DNA of 64,000 nucleotides from assembly GCF_963676685.1 (NCBI RefSeq), contig NC_092349.1, positions 37,182,293 through 37,246,292 of the forward strand, written 5' to 3'. Origin of the DNA: Mytilus edulis. Taxonomy: Eukaryota; Mollusca; Bivalvia; Mytilida; Mytilidae. The translations under genes were made by a program, and so were the position numbers. Of this stretch, positions 10,296 through 22,151 are shown piece after piece. The notes beneath the pieces were generated by a model. The model did not search any database. It was not told the origin of the DNA and saw only the letters and a program-made list of their open reading frames with translations. Every line of letters starts with the position of its first letter. Position 1 is the first letter of the stretch.

Positions 10296-11520
10296 CATTG
10301 AGGATACCTCTCTGAACATTCTTTTATATGCAGATGATATAGTTTGACTATCTGAAAGCAAGGAGGGTCTACAAAAATCTCTTGATATTTTACATGAATA
10401 TAGTTCAACATGGAAACTACAAATTAATACTGATAAATCAAAAATTATGATATATAATTCTAATGGCAAGACATTGTTAAACCATTTTACTTATGATAAT
10501 GCATATCTTGAAACGGTAACAAATTATTGCTACTCGGGTATTGTTTTTAAGTATAATGGCAATTTTTGCCTTGCTGTGAATACTGTAATGGAAAAAGCCA
10601 GGAAGGCAGATTATAAGATAAAGAAAACTATATAGGGCTCAACAACCCATGTAGACTTCTTGAAAAGTTGTTTGATTGTTTAGTTACTCCCAATTGATTA
10701 TTCTTACATATTGTAGTGAATTTGGGGGGTGGATTCACATTTTAAAGACTCTGATCCCGTTGAAAAACTTAATGTTAAATTTATCAAAGACATATTAGGG
10801 GTTCACTGTAAGGCATCTAAATTAAATGATGGATGTCGAGCCGAATTTAATAGAATTCCCTTAAAAAATAAAATATTATAATAAATATTCAACTACCTGA
10901 ACCATATACATGTAGTTTCTTCGGAAAATTCTTTGGCATATGATATACTCACTAAATCTGCCACGGTAGATTCAAACTATTGGGTCATAAAGGTCAAGAG
11001 TCTTTTGAATGGACTTGGAATGTCTTATATCATCAATAACTTTAATTATGTTAAAGGTAATTGAAATTCTATTAAACAAAGAATTAATGACCAATGTTTG
11101 CAAGTTCAAAATGTAAATATATTTGAATAAAAAAAGTTAGACTTTTTCAAGAGTGTCTACATAACGGGCCAAAGACCACCCTATGTTGATATATTAAAAA
11201 AAACCCAGAAATGACAGAGCTGCAATATGCAAGATCCGTATTTATAAGCACTCATATGCTGATGATTGAAAGAGGGAGACATCTAAATATTCCCAGAAAT
11301 GAGAGATCCTGCTTATGTTATTCTGGTCAAATTGAAAAAGAAAAATATCTTCTTTTACATTGTGAAAAATACTCAACTAAAAGGGCCATATTTTACCAAA
11401 AAAGTTTCCAATAAAATCGTTGATCCTACAAAATTTCAAAAACATGAAAATAATATAATCTTTACACAATCCTAAAATTGACTTCCTCTTTAATTTCAGA
11501 CCGTTTGAACCTGCGTAAAG
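10296..11520 (+). pseudogene. Decayed non-LTR retrotransposon, RT palm to C-terminus
   Basis: Broken frames read LLYADDIV, the YxDD active-site motif of a reverse transcriptase, at about 10322. A stop follows directly, then thumb-like sequence (WKLQINTDKSKIMIYNSN; NYCYSGIVFKYNG). Further frames at 10447-10635 and 11211-11414 continue to a C-terminal CLCYSG...HCEKY zinc-knuckle-like motif typical of this class of ORF2. Stops and frameshifts occur throughout (for example after ADDIV and after KKTI), so it is inactive. The 5' end is truncated near 10296 and lacks the endonuclease domain. The 3' UTR seems to run on to about 11870. Confidence 0.8.
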
Positions 11521-11697
11521 CAGAACAAACTCTATAAAATTGTCAATATGTCTAATTCATAAGCATTGTTTATAATATTACATATCAATATAGTCATTAT
11601 TTGCAATATTTATTATGTTTGACCAACTATTTGTATTTATTAACCAATTTAGTACATTATTGCCAAAAATGACTGTTTATTAAAAATTACATATTTT

Positions 11698-11820
11698 CTG
11701 TAATGGCCCTGTTTTTCTGTAATGGCCCTGTTTTTTTCTGTAATGGCCCTGTTTTTCTGTAATGGCCCTGTTTTTTCTGTAATGGCCCTGTTTTTTCTGT
11801 AATGGCCCTGTATTGATGCC
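11698..11820 (+). repeat. Tandem array of CTGTAATGGCCCTGTTTTT
   Basis: Six copies of a 19-22-bp unit differing mainly in T-run length, ending at GTATTGATGCCTAG. It lies in what appears to be the 3' UTR of the retroelement at 10296-11520. The core TAATGGCCCTG is shared with the hairpin at 12142-12302. Confidence 0.9.
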
Positions 11821-12141
11821 TAGTTTGTCTGTATTAAGCCCAGTTAGGGTTTTTAATAAAATTAAGTTGTACAGAGTATTATACCTTTTTGTATTTTATT
11901 TAATCTAGTAACCAGCAAACAACATTAAAGAACCATATAAAGGGATCACTGTTAATCCTGTTTTTCAACACATAACTTCATTCAACTTAATATCTTGGAT
12001 GTTTGGTATATTTTAAGCTTTATCATGGTGAAGTACAAATATTTTTTTTCGAACAAAACTATCATTAAAAGAGTAAGAGAGTACATCAAGTTTGCAGCAA
12101 CACATACACTTTTGTTCAGTTGGTTAATAAATGTATTAAAA

Positions 12142-12302
12142 AATGGGTGTTTTTATAATGGCCCTGTTATATGTCCTCGGTCAGTAATAATGGCCTCTGA
12201 TGTTTGTAATGGCCCTCGGCGTTGCATCGGGCCATTACAGACTTCCTCGACCATTATTACAGACCTTGGACATATAACAGGGCCATTATAAAAACACCCA
12301 TT
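12142..12302. mobile_element. Hairpin element with 35-bp perfect inverted ends
   Basis: 12142-12176 (AATGGGTGTTTTTATAATGG...) is the exact reverse complement of 12268-12302. The interior continues to pair imperfectly through repeated TAATGGCC motifs (for example TCAGTAATAATGGCC against GACCATTATTACAGA). No coding sequence. The frames crossing it on both strands are mirror images. Confidence 0.8.
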
Positions 12303-12357
12303 CATTAATACTATAGTAATTGATATACCACGAGCCTTAAACATTTATTGTTGATGA

Positions 12358-12449
12358 GTAAAATAAAGTAAAGTAAAGGAAAGTAAAGTAGTAAAGTAAA
12401 GTAAAGTAAAGTAAAGTAAAGTAAAGTAAAGTAAAGTAAAGTAAAGTAA
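12358..12449 (+). repeat. (TAAAG)n microsatellite
   Basis: About 17 pentamer copies of GTAAA, with early interruptions (GGAAAG, GTAGTAAAG), ending GTAATTCTAC. Confidence 0.95.
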
Positions 12450-12742
12450 TTCTACTTCTATGTGGTTCATCTGCAGTCAGAAATTCCATATCGCAAATTA
12501 CTGTGCGCGTGTGTCAACCAGTACATGCCAAGTTAAAAATAACAAACTTTGTGTATTTACAGGAACAAAAACAAATAAAATTATGTGATGTTTGCAACAA
12601 CTGTACAGGGTTAACATCAGGTATCAATAGTTACGCCAGGAACTGCCACACACAGACATGGAAGGCGACTGTTGTGGAAGCTTGGATGGCAACTTCAGGT
12701 AGTTGGTTTCAGACCATTATTGTTCTTGGGATGAAACTGTAT

Positions 12743-13279
12743 TTATAGGCATCCGTTGAAGTGCTGACTCTGGAAAACCTGCATGTCTCTGTGGTATTGT
12801 CGGGTTGTTACAGTTGGTCTCCTGATGTAATCTGGAATAATGACTGATGCTTCTCCATGTAGGATCTTATAAAGGAGTATGAGCCTGGCTCCTTGTCTGC
12901 GTGTTGCTAGTGTTGGCCAGCCAAGTGTATGTAGGATGTTGGTTACAGTTCCTGGTTCACGAGAATAAGTTGATGTCACAAATCGGGCCGCTCTTTGTTG
13001 TACCATCTCGAGGTCCGAGGACCGTCCCCTGGGGTACACCAGAACGTACTGCTTTCATATCACTCCTTTCACCATCTACACAAACTCGTTGATTTCGTTT
13101 GGTAAGCCATGCGCTTATCCAACCAAGAACATCTCCACGGATACCGTAGTTGCTCATTTTCTGCAATAGCCGTTGGTGTGGGACTGTGTCAAATGCCTTG
13201 GAAAAATCTAAGACAAGCATATCTATTTGTTTTCTCATGTCCAGAGATCGTGCCACTGATTGTATGGTGTTAGTGAATA
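12743..13279 (-). pseudogene. Non-LTR retrotransposon RT fragment with internal deletion
   Basis: On the minus strand a frame (13256-12957) reads DFSKAFDTVPHQRLLQKMSN and then SGVPQGTVLGP, the finger and palm motifs of a jockey/CR1-like reverse transcriptase. An overlapping frame (13039-12743) continues EMVQQRAARFVTSTYSREPG and GWPTLATRRQGARL, the conserved C-terminal region. The junction near 13010-13020 skips from PQGTVLGP to the C-terminal block, so the YxDD catalytic segment has been deleted, and the frame shifts. It is inactive. Confidence 0.85.
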
Positions 13280-13356
13280 GTCAAGTCAAGTCAAGTCAAG
13301 TCAAGTCAAGTCAAGTCAAGTCAAGTCAAGTCAAGTCAAGTCAAGTCAAGTCAAGT
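13280..13356 (+). repeat. (GTCAA)n microsatellite, array 1
   Basis: About 15 uniform copies of GTCAA directly abutting the RT fragment copy that ends GTATGGTGTTAGTGAATAG. It is open in every frame and would be translated as SSQVK repeats, which should not be read as a protein. Confidence 0.95.
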
Positions 13357-13471
13357 TTCTGCAATAGACGCTGGTCTGGGACTGTGTCAAATGCCTTGAA
13401 AAAATCGAAGACAAGCATATCTATTTGTTTTCTCATGTCCAGAGATCGTGCCACTGATTCTATGGTATTAG
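13357..13471 (-). pseudogene. Duplicated RT fragment between two GTCAA arrays
   Basis: This segment repeats 13160-13280 with few changes (CTGCAATAGACGCTGGTCTG against CTGCAATAGCCGTTGGTGTG, then CTCATGTCCAGAGATCGTGC identical). On the minus strand it encodes the DFxKAFDTVP region again. It ends at the same base at which the next satellite begins. Confidence 0.8.
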
Positions 13472-13840
13472 TCAAGTCAAGTCAAGTCAAGTCAAGTCAA
13501 GTCAAGTCAAGTCAAGTCAAGTCAAGTCAAGTCAAGTCAAGTCGAGTCAAGTCAAGTCAAGTCAAGTCAAGTCGAGTCGAGTCGAGTCGAGTCGAGTCGA
13601 GTCGAGTCGAGTCGAGTCAAGTCAAGTCAAGTCAAGTCAAGTCAAGTCAAGTCAAGTCAAGTCAAGTCAAGTCAAGTCAAGTCAAGTCAAGTCAAGTCAA
13701 GTCAAGTCGAGTCGAGTCGAGTCGAGTCAAGTCAAGTCAAGTCAAGTCGAGTCAAGTCGAGTCGAGTCGAGTCGAGTCGAGTCGAGTCGAGTCAAGTTAA
13801 GTTAAGTTAAGTTAAGTTAAGTTAAGTTAAGTCAAGTCAG
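13472..13840 (+). repeat. GTCAA / GTCGA / GTTAA pentamer array 2
   Basis: About 73 pentamers in register, with blocks of GTCAA, runs of GTCGA (for example 13572-13616) and a terminal run of GTTAA (13796-13831). The blockwise distribution of variants shows local homogenisation. No coding meaning. Confidence 0.95.
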
Positions 13841-14165
13841 GAATAAGGAAGTTCTTATCCATTTGTTTGATGTGTTTGAGCTTTGGATTTTGCTTTTTGT
13901 ATAGGGACCTTTCGTTTTGAATTTTCCTCAGAGTTAAGTTTTAACGTGAATTTACTCCATACTTTTTTCATTATTTTTTAAAAGATAACTTTATAAACAA
14001 CATATATCTGCTATTTGATATGCAGGAACTTTCATAATCTAATTGATGTATAAAGATGACACTAGCTATATGATATGAGCTATCATATCTAATGACATCA
14101 GAGACAAATACTACACAACACTGTATTATATATCCTTGATGGAATGTTTGACAATTTTTAACTAA
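13841..14165. other. Unannotated AT-rich stretch
   Basis: No open frame, exon-like signal or recognised repeat was seen between the pentamer array and the following minisatellite. Confidence 0.6.
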
Positions 14166-14169
14166 AAAA

Positions 14170-14555
14170 AGAATTCATCATGATTGAATAATGTTAAATG
14201 TATGATACATATTAATAATGTTAAATGTATATTACATGTATGGATAATACTAAATGTACGATACATGTTTGGATAATGTTAAATGTACGATACATGTTTA
14301 GATAATGTTAAATGCATGATACATGTATGAATAATGTTAAATGTATGATACATGTAAGAATAATGTTGAATATACGATACATGTTAAATAATGTTAAATG
14401 TATGATATATGTATGAATAATGCTGAATGTATGATACATGTATGAATAATGTTGAATGTACGATACATGTAAGAATAATGTTGAATGTACGATACATGTA
14501 TGGATAATGTTAAATGTATGACACATGTATGAATAATGTTGAATGTATGATACTT
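14170..14555 (+). repeat. Minisatellite, ~30-bp unit, about 12 copies
   Basis: Units of the form ATGTATGATACATGTATGAA followed by TAATGTTAA, repeated with point changes (ATGTACGATACATG, ATGTATATTACATG). Each unit contains a palindromic core near TACATGTA. The minus-strand frame at 14308-14526 is an artefact of unit length. Confidence 0.9.
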
Positions 14556-15049
14556 TTCTAAGAATTGTGACATGTTTGCTTTATCCAGAATTTTGTATAC
14601 GAAGAAGTATTATTCAAAGAAGGCCATATGCATCACAACAGGTATGACAATTTATAGTTTCTAGTGAAAAATTATCAAATATTATTTTAATCAAACAGGG
14701 TAATGTCGCCCAACCAACGAATAAGATAACGGAGAGACACATTTGTCGAATTAAAAATATGCATAGCTAAATACAAAACAAATATGTTATTCTTTGTGAA
14801 TTTTTTGCTGTATTGTACATGTTGTATGACAAGAAAAAATACAAACACTTGCATCTGTAATTATGATTGGATTAGCTTTGATGGAATAATATATACAGCT
14901 AAATGTTCTTATGTTTTTGAACTTTTCTTGAGACTAAATTTATGTGGGGAGTGGTGAATACCTAACTACAGAATATGTTTTGCTATAATTGAAAGTAGTG
15001 CATGAGTGATGATCTTCAGTTACTTCTATTGACGGCATTTGGCCTCTGA

Positions 15050-15180
15050 TGAATAAATTCCAGTTTGGCAATCATACCAAGCCTTCTTTTTATATATAAG
15101 TCTAATGCACGTCACTGATGAGTCTTTTGTAGACTAAACGGGCGTCTGGCGTATTAAATTATAATCCTGGTACCTTAGAA
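15050..15180 (+). repeat. Fragment of common mussel repeat (family R-T)
   Basis: CACGTCACTGATGAGTCTTT followed by GTAGACTAAACGGGCGTCTGG and ATTATAATCCTGGTACCTT. Related fragments lie at 19757-19860, 39553-39725 and 39740-40040. Confidence 0.7.
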
Positions 15181-15408
15181 AACTATATACACAGTAGTGA
15201 TGTATGTTTCCACAATTTTGGTTTGAATAAATAATCTTTTAATCGAATTTACGTAATGGATTCGTCATAAATGTAAAACACCTGCAATGATGATTGAGTT
15301 CGGTATATATCCCTCTTGTAACCGTAGGGAAACAAGTATCTACTCCGACTGTGCTTGTTCATGTCCACATATTTAGTCATGAAATCCTCTATTTATTCCT
15401 ATATTTCT

Positions 15409-15744
15409 TTAAAATATAATATGAAGAGAAATGTTATATTTTTCTTCATTTGGTCCTAAATGTACCGTCAGTAGGGCTTGACACCCTATATCGATTGAAA
15501 TCATTGCTGGGCATTTCACTTCACAAACTTCTAAGTGTCGTTTTATCAGACACACGTAATGCAATAATATAAGATAAGTGACAACAAGAGGGATACATAT
15601 GTATAGGTGCAACAATGAACTAAACATTGAAATCAATAGAAAATCATCAAAATGACTTAAAGCAAACACGAATTTTTTGTACCGCGTGTTTATACTTATG
15701 TGTATGCATATATATAAGATGCAAAAGTAGTGACCAACGTTCAA
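15409..15744 (-). other. Unassigned minus-strand open frame, 111 codons
   Basis: An uninterrupted hydrophobic-rich frame (LLISMFSSLLHLYICIPLVV, then ILLHYVCLIKRHLEVCEVKC). No start context or splice signals stand out, and I recognise no family. It may be a decayed membrane-protein or repeat fragment. Chance is also possible in AT-rich DNA. Confidence 0.2.
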
Positions 15745-15964
15745 ATATCGTTTTGTTTATTCATTTTAAATGACGAACCGTGACCAATAAAAGAATCTCC
15801 AAATGAAATTAAAACTTGTGACTTCAGCGTCTTTTGCTTTAATTCGAACCGAGAAGCATGTGTATGTTTTGCTATCTTGATTAAAACCGGAATAGGCCTC
15901 ACTAGAGGAGTGAAGAACGAATGCTAGACAAACCACCTTATATTAAATCTCAAATGAGGAAGAA

Positions 15965-16215
15965 AAGGTGGAAGCTGGCGACAAATTGATACCACTAGAC
16001 AGATTATCAAAACATGCATGCTCACTCTTTCCAAATACCATCATGCAAGACCAGCATCAGGAAAGGGTCCTTCTATCCATGTACAAGAAGAGATTTGAAC
16101 ACCTTACCTGCCTCGATGACCGTTGCAGAACCTATTGACTCGTTCAAGAGCCTACTACATGAACATTCAATATCAAGTCCTATGCTTTTACTTGTACCAT
16201 GTATAAATGTTATGT
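15965..16215 (+). pseudogene. 3' end of a non-LTR retrotransposon ORF2
   Basis: The frame at 16014-16244 reads HSFQIPSCKTSIRKGSFYPC, TRRDLNTLPAS and DSFKSLL. This is the conserved C-terminal signature (S-F-x-P-R-T-x-x-x-W-N-x-L-P) of jockey/CR1-like reverse transcriptases, here with the Trp replaced by Leu. It is 5'-truncated and frameshifted just upstream. Confidence 0.75.
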
Positions 16216-16259
16216 ACAACACAATTTTTTTCATTCTTGTTTAAATATTTTTTGTACTT

Positions 16260-17400
16260 GTGAGGTTTGCAAGCGCGTACCAAACAGTAACAGGATAGTC
16301 AATCTAATGACGGTGGCAACTTAGTTGTAGAAGAAAAAGGCCCAACCTTCTTTCTTCTCCTATATTAAGAATGAGCGGGAAACATTATAAACGAAATATT
16401 ATCGCTGATATGTGCCGTGCAGAAAATTTTACTTTGCTATAACATTTGTTATCTTGTAGTATTGAATCACAAATTAGTGATATGCTTTGTATAGGTGTTC
16501 GATTGTCGTTTGATATAAGATTGAACGCATTAAATTGAGCAATTTAAAAAGTATGAAAAGAAAAATACCATACTAACTTAAAACTTAAAACTAAAAACTT
16601 AAAATGGGAGTTCATAAACCCTGACAAAATCAAACATCATAACGAATGTAAAACAGCTGTCATACATAATACCAGATAAAGGCATTTAGAAATTGATGGA
16701 CAAATCCAGTTTATAGTTAGCTAAACCTCCCATACTTTGAATACATCTGAAAGCTGCTCAATCATTAACAACATTAATGATTACATATTTGACTTATCTA
16801 GCTCGAAAAGACAAATTTTGCCGTCATTATGGATTCTGGATGATACCGATTCAAAAACCCAAATGAGGAATTTAGAACGGTGTGAGGGAGATAATTGAAA
16901 ATTACCCTATCTTCTAGATAAATGGAATTCTCACTTCACAATACAGTAATAATTCAGTTTACTATATAGACCTTGTTCTCCATTCATATATTTCTAATTG
17001 TAAAAGTCTAGAATTTTTTTTTTTCGCAAATTTAAGGTTGAATCAAGTCGTAACATGCGTATTGTTTTCTTTATATTAATAGAAATATATAAATTGACAC
17101 ATCTTATTTAAATTTGGTGAAAATGTTGGCAAACGATATCTTTTCAAATTGTGACAAAGACGTCAATAAGGAAGTTTAAAGCTAGTTATGTATAAGGATT
17201 GTCATTGTGTTTGGGGTGAGGCAGTTGGAATTCAACAATTATCTTAATAGGTAAGAACAAGTATTTCTCCACACCTCATATGAACAGCAAATTATATAGT
17301 ACGTAAATATTGTTATCTTGTTTTAATTCAAATTATTGCTGTTATTAAGTGTATCAATTATTTGTTTCAATAATTTCTGGAGATATATTTTATCAAATAT
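16260..17400. other. Unannotated stretch
   Basis: AT-rich, stop-rich sequence with no exon-like frame and no repeat that I recognise. Confidence 0.5.
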
Positions 17401-17401
17401 A

Positions 17402-17593
17402 CTGTGGATTCATTATTATTCGTTGGATACCAATTTTCGTGGGTTTCGTGTGTTCAGGTGAACCACGAATTGAAATGTTAAACGAATAACATATTGTCAA
17501 TAGGCTTTGTATACAGAAATTGACAAAATCACGAAATCAAATATCAACGAAAGTGCAAGTATTCAGCATTACACGAAAATAATGAATCCACAG
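17402..17593. mobile_element. MITE with CTGTGGATTCATTATT ends and TA duplication
   Basis: The left end CTGTGGATTCATTATT is inverted exactly at the right end AATAATGAATCCACAG. TA flanks both sides (17400-17401, 17594-17595). At 192 bp it is non-coding. The TACTGTGGATTCATT terminus is one I recognise from many bivalve genomes. The structure fits a Tc1/mariner-type non-autonomous element. Confidence 0.9.
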
Positions 17594-17595
17594 TA

Positions 17596-18011
17596 AACAC
17601 GTGTCTACTGGCATACTATAGATTCTGATATTATGATATTATGACATTTTACAAGTTAATCTTTCCCAAAACTGCTAATTATGTCTTTGAAATGGTTTTA
17701 CTGTAGACATGCAGTCGACATGTCTGAGTAAATTTGGGTTTTGAATAGAAAACGAAAGTACTCCATGTGGTTAGTTATTATTCATGCGCAGTACATATTT
17801 GGTATTATTTCAACTGTTTCGGCAAATGTTGTGCTGTTATAAAGTTTTCGTATGTTTGGAAAAGATTTAAAACTTATACACATGGCTACCCCACTAGATT
17901 ATTCATGTGCCTCATCCAATCAAGAACACTGTAGTCAGGTTGTTATGGTTGATTTCTGTTTGCCAACATTAAAAAAAAAAATACCTTAACCTTCATTATC
18001 AACTTGTTTTC

Positions 18012-18043
<32 letters not shown>

Positions 18044-19740
18044 ATAATTCTAACATTTTGTTACACAAAGTAAGCACAGACCTTTCAAACTTAGTATGTG
18101 GTAGTTCGAAGACACGGTTTCGAAGACTGCCATTTGGTTGTTGATTATTGGTGATTTTTTGATAAGTCGAATATGAGTGTTTTTGATTTTTTTTGAATTT
18201 TTCCACTTTTGCTCATTGTTTTATTTTGTAAAAAAAAATCATAAAAGAAGTTGCAACGTCACCTTATATAAACTATTGTATTCCTTTCTGACGAAGCAGT
18301 AGTATTTCCCAAGTGTAAATACTGCTGCTAATTAACATGATTAATTATCCTCTAAAAATAGCCTATGCTATCACAAATGTTCATCTTACAGATTTTGTTA
18401 TTTATTTACTGTAATAAATTGTATTGAATAATGTTTGTAAATCATACCATGTTAACGGTAGCCGGTAAAAAAGGGACGAAAGATACCAAAGGGACAGTGA
18501 AATTCATAAATCGTTAAAGCTACATTCTTTGACCTGGCTTCCTAGGTTTTTGTCTCCAGCGTACATTAGAGTAATGTAGAAACGAGAAAAAGTATATTAT
18601 GCATGCTAAATAAGTTCTTAGTATTACCATTATAAATTTATATGGGGATTCAAAAAAAAGAATAAAATAATATCCGTATCAAACCATATATTGATTAAGA
18701 TGTTTACATTAAGTGATGTTGATATACAGCGTAATTGCAATAATGATATTTCATAGTTGCTATAATTAAAAACATTGATATCGAATGCCTTTTGAAAGGA
18801 TGTAACAAAATCGTTTTGTACTTTTAACTATACTCTTTATTTTATTTAAATAGTTTTTAAAAAATATATTGTATTGTTAATAAAACTTTAAGTGTTTTAT
18901 GTGTTTTTAAAAAGAATTCGGTCTACTACATTCATCATTCCACATGACTGTGACTAGATTATAAATTTAAATGTAACATCACAAAAAAAACCCAACAATA
19001 TCAATTGTTGAGAATTACACATTTTGTAAAAATAAAATTAAAAAAAATGCACAATTAATTCTTTTCACACAATTTACCAAGACAAGGATCATGTCAAGGA
19101 TAACACATATAAATATAACTATACAGTCATGTTATTTTTATTTAACATGTAATATTCAAGATTCGCCGAGAGTTTTTCATTTCGTTTATTGTGCAGTTGA
19201 TATATTCGTTAATTGTAAGCGATGAATTCGACAAAAGAAAATAAAACAAATATTTAAGACTTTGATTCAAACTGAATATGTATATGATTTTTGTCAAATG
19301 TGTGCTGCAAATCGATTGGGAGTTAATCTGTACCTCTTTATAAAAGTTATTGTAATTGGCTTATAATAGCATAAACATTACAATGTGTTTTAACACCTAA
19401 TGCGCATTTCAACAATCAATGTCTCTCTAGTTATTTTCCAAAGGGTTATCAAAAAGAAGGAGAGATATAAACTAAAACAGACAAAAAAGTATAACCACAG
19501 TTCAAAAGGAGTCTGAGGTTTGCACGAGGGAGATATTTTCCTTAATTTACAATATTTTTCCAACATTTTGTCGCAGCAAAATTACTATGAGGTCTATGTA
19601 ATGGACGAACTTTTGTATTCCTGTTATTTAAAAACAAATATAAATTATCGTTCGACTTTTGATATAAATGGCAATCCTTTCTTACGGAGCTCATTAAATC
19701 TAAGCTATGGAATTAACATTCATGTCTATTAGGTATACAT
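17596..19740. other. Unannotated AT-rich stretch
   Basis: Contains a poly-T tract (about 18026-18043) and several A/T runs. No exon-like frame with supporting splice sites was found. Confidence 0.5.
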
Positions 19741-19756
19741 TACATGTTGTCGGAAT

Positions 19757-19860
19757 TTTAAGTTCTCAATGCCTCTCAACTTCATACTTTGTTTAGCCTT
19801 TATACATAATTTTCTTCGTGCGTCATTGATAAGTCTTTTGTGTTTCTTTGCTACTTATTT
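19757..19860 (+). repeat. Degenerate fragment of mussel repeat R-T
   Basis: TTCTCAATGCCTCTCAACTTC, CATACTTTGTTTAGCC and GCGTCATTGATAAGTCTTTT match, with changes, the block found inverted at 39600-39700. Confidence 0.6.
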
Positions 19861-20990
19861 GTGTTTTTTTTAAAGTGATTAAGATTATGATCAATAAGTT
19901 GAGTCTTGTACTCTTATTTTGACATTTTTACCTATTATGTTTGGTTGTCATTTTCCCTTTATTCTTAATCAATATATCTTTAACTTTATTTTGTTAGACC
20001 TCATATAACATGTATAATGATATACATAGTTTTTGAAAAATATAAAGAAGAAGAATGATGATTTTAATGTTTAAAAAAAAATACAAGATAAATGTCGTAT
20101 TGTTCATATGCCTGTTGTCCCATAGCCGAAAGGTTTCAAACATAATTACCCAATATAAAACAATCCATTCTTAATACCTCAGCAGCAGTTATGTATCTGT
20201 AAAGCTTTTTATATACCATGAATACATATGTTGTAAAAGTCACATTCGCGTTGTATTCCACCGGTGTCGTCATTTAATGACAATTATGAATAGCACGATA
20301 TCTATTTTTTAAAACAAATATCAAAGCGTTTGTTATAAATGCTAGTTTAGTCATCAAGTCAAGTCAATATTGAGAAATATATCAATATATGCAGCAGATC
20401 TCCTAGTCTTTATAGCCCTAATCACAAGCACTCATAAAATGTTGGTTATTGGTTGACAAGACCCCATCAATATATATACGAGTAATGAACAAAATCTTTT
20501 AGAAACTGATTTTCAAATGTTGTGGTCCTCGATATATTACACTTAAGGTTGTTTATAAATCGTTCAACCAACGTTTTTAAACGTAAATATGTTGTAAAAA
20601 CTTGTAATAAGAAAATGGAGATCAAATTTGATATTGACGATTTGCGTTTATACCGCTCAAGAATTATGGTGTTTGAAAGACTTAAAAGTGATACTGTGTG
20701 TAGCTTTATTGCAATAACTTTCAATCTTTGATATTCAAATTGTATTATGTGATGACTTTTGACATGTTTTTATCTACGGATTTTGGGAAGATTTGTGGTC
20801 AATTATTGACCAATTAATTCAAGAGTAATACACATATTTTTGTTTGTTTAGGATACACAAGCTTCGTAAAATTCCAAACAAATCACCGTACATTTGCCGG
20901 CTCATCTGCATGTTCTACAATAAAACTGTCTATTAGATTGACAAAGTTATGTCCACAGTGAGAGAGATTCATCAGAAATAATTTGAAACT
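19861..20990. other. Unannotated stretch
   Basis: AT-rich. Overlapping open frames on both strands at 20467-20731 lack splice or homology support. Confidence 0.5.
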
Positions 20991-21925
20991 GTTTGACCAT
21001 TTGTGGATTCTGATAAACCTCTATCAATGTCTAAAGAACTGTTGGATGATTTTAAATCTCACTCTTTCTTTGAATTTAATTTTATCAAAAAAGTTTGATT
21101 TTGAAACCTTCTGTGACTTTCGGCTGTTGTCTGGTCGAGTTGTCGCCTCTTTGACGTATTACCTATTTCCATTTTTAATTTATCTGTATACCACAATTCT
21201 CAATGTTAACTTAAAAATTATTTACAGTATAATCCACAATGCTTTTCGACATAAAATGGTAGCATACGCTTTGCATTTATTACTTTGGAATACTTTACGA
21301 CACATTGAGTTAATAGTGAACAAAAAGGTAAAACAGGAAACATAGAGGAACAAGTGAGTATTATACTGGAGTTTATTATTGACAACATTCTTGTGAAATT
21401 GAGTCATAGATATAGGAACGATCTGTGTGTGCACTTATTCTTGTCGAACTCTTTTTTTTTAAATTTTCATATGAATCGGATTTTTTTCAGACACTTCAAA
21501 ACAAGAAGATCAAATAAGGAAGCTCATTTGATTTCACATCCAGATAACTTAATGATTTCTTTCCATTAACACCGCAGAATTTCTTATTGTGTTTCATTGT
21601 TATATCCTCCAGAAGTAGAAATTAATGAAACAACAAGAACAACTGCCTGCCCCATTGTTAGACCTTTACCTCGAATTGACGAAATCCAAGGTAATTTCGT
21701 TACCACAGTCTATGCCAAACAATACGATTTTAGTTTTGATATTATTAATTTCCCCTACCAAGGCAGCATTATAACAATGTACCTGTATATGGAATATACA
21801 TTTCCCAACTCATGTCTCAAAATTTCAGAAAAAGTTCCCGGTTCAAATCACACTCTCCAAATTTTCGACATTTCACTGTTTATATGTTTGTATTTCATCA
21901 TAAGGGTACGTCTGATTCTTTAAAA
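20990..21925 (+). pseudogene. Decayed retroelement-derived repeat
   Basis: A frame at 21597-21770 reads ACPIVRPLPRIDEIQGNF and VYAKQYDFSFDIINFPY. Another frame follows at about 21786 with VYGIYISQLM. The order (Y)DFxFxIxNFP...YGxYISQL matches a reverse-transcriptase-associated C-terminal motif that I recall from abundant mussel elements. The frame change between the two blocks shows decay. Around 21121-21180 the sequence GTCGAGTTGTCGCCTCTTTG belongs to another dispersed mussel repeat. Confidence 0.55.
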
Positions 21926-22151
21926 AATATTGCTGTTTAAGGAAAAACTGCACAACTTCTTTCAAAGCCTCCTCTCTCGAATGGCTGCAAGTCCCCAGTA
22001 AAAGCATATCTTAAAAAAGAAAATCCTTAAATCTAAATTAAGTTGATATTTATTAGGATGATTGTAAAAAATGCAGTTTGTAGAGAGTTTGTGTACTAGA
22101 ATATTAATTTTGAAATTGTAAATTCTTGCACAGTTCTTATTTCTATTTCAG

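Noticed and set aside
12153..12344. Opposite-strand ORFs with matching peptides (NGCFYNGPVICPRSVIM)
   Set aside because: Both strands encode the same peptide because the DNA is a perfect inverted repeat. This is not evidence of a protein.
13150..13800. A 216-codon open frame with SSQVK/SSRVE repeats
   Set aside because: It is the translation of GTCAA/GTCGA microsatellite arrays and antisense RT fragments. A pentamer array free of stops is open in every frame by construction.
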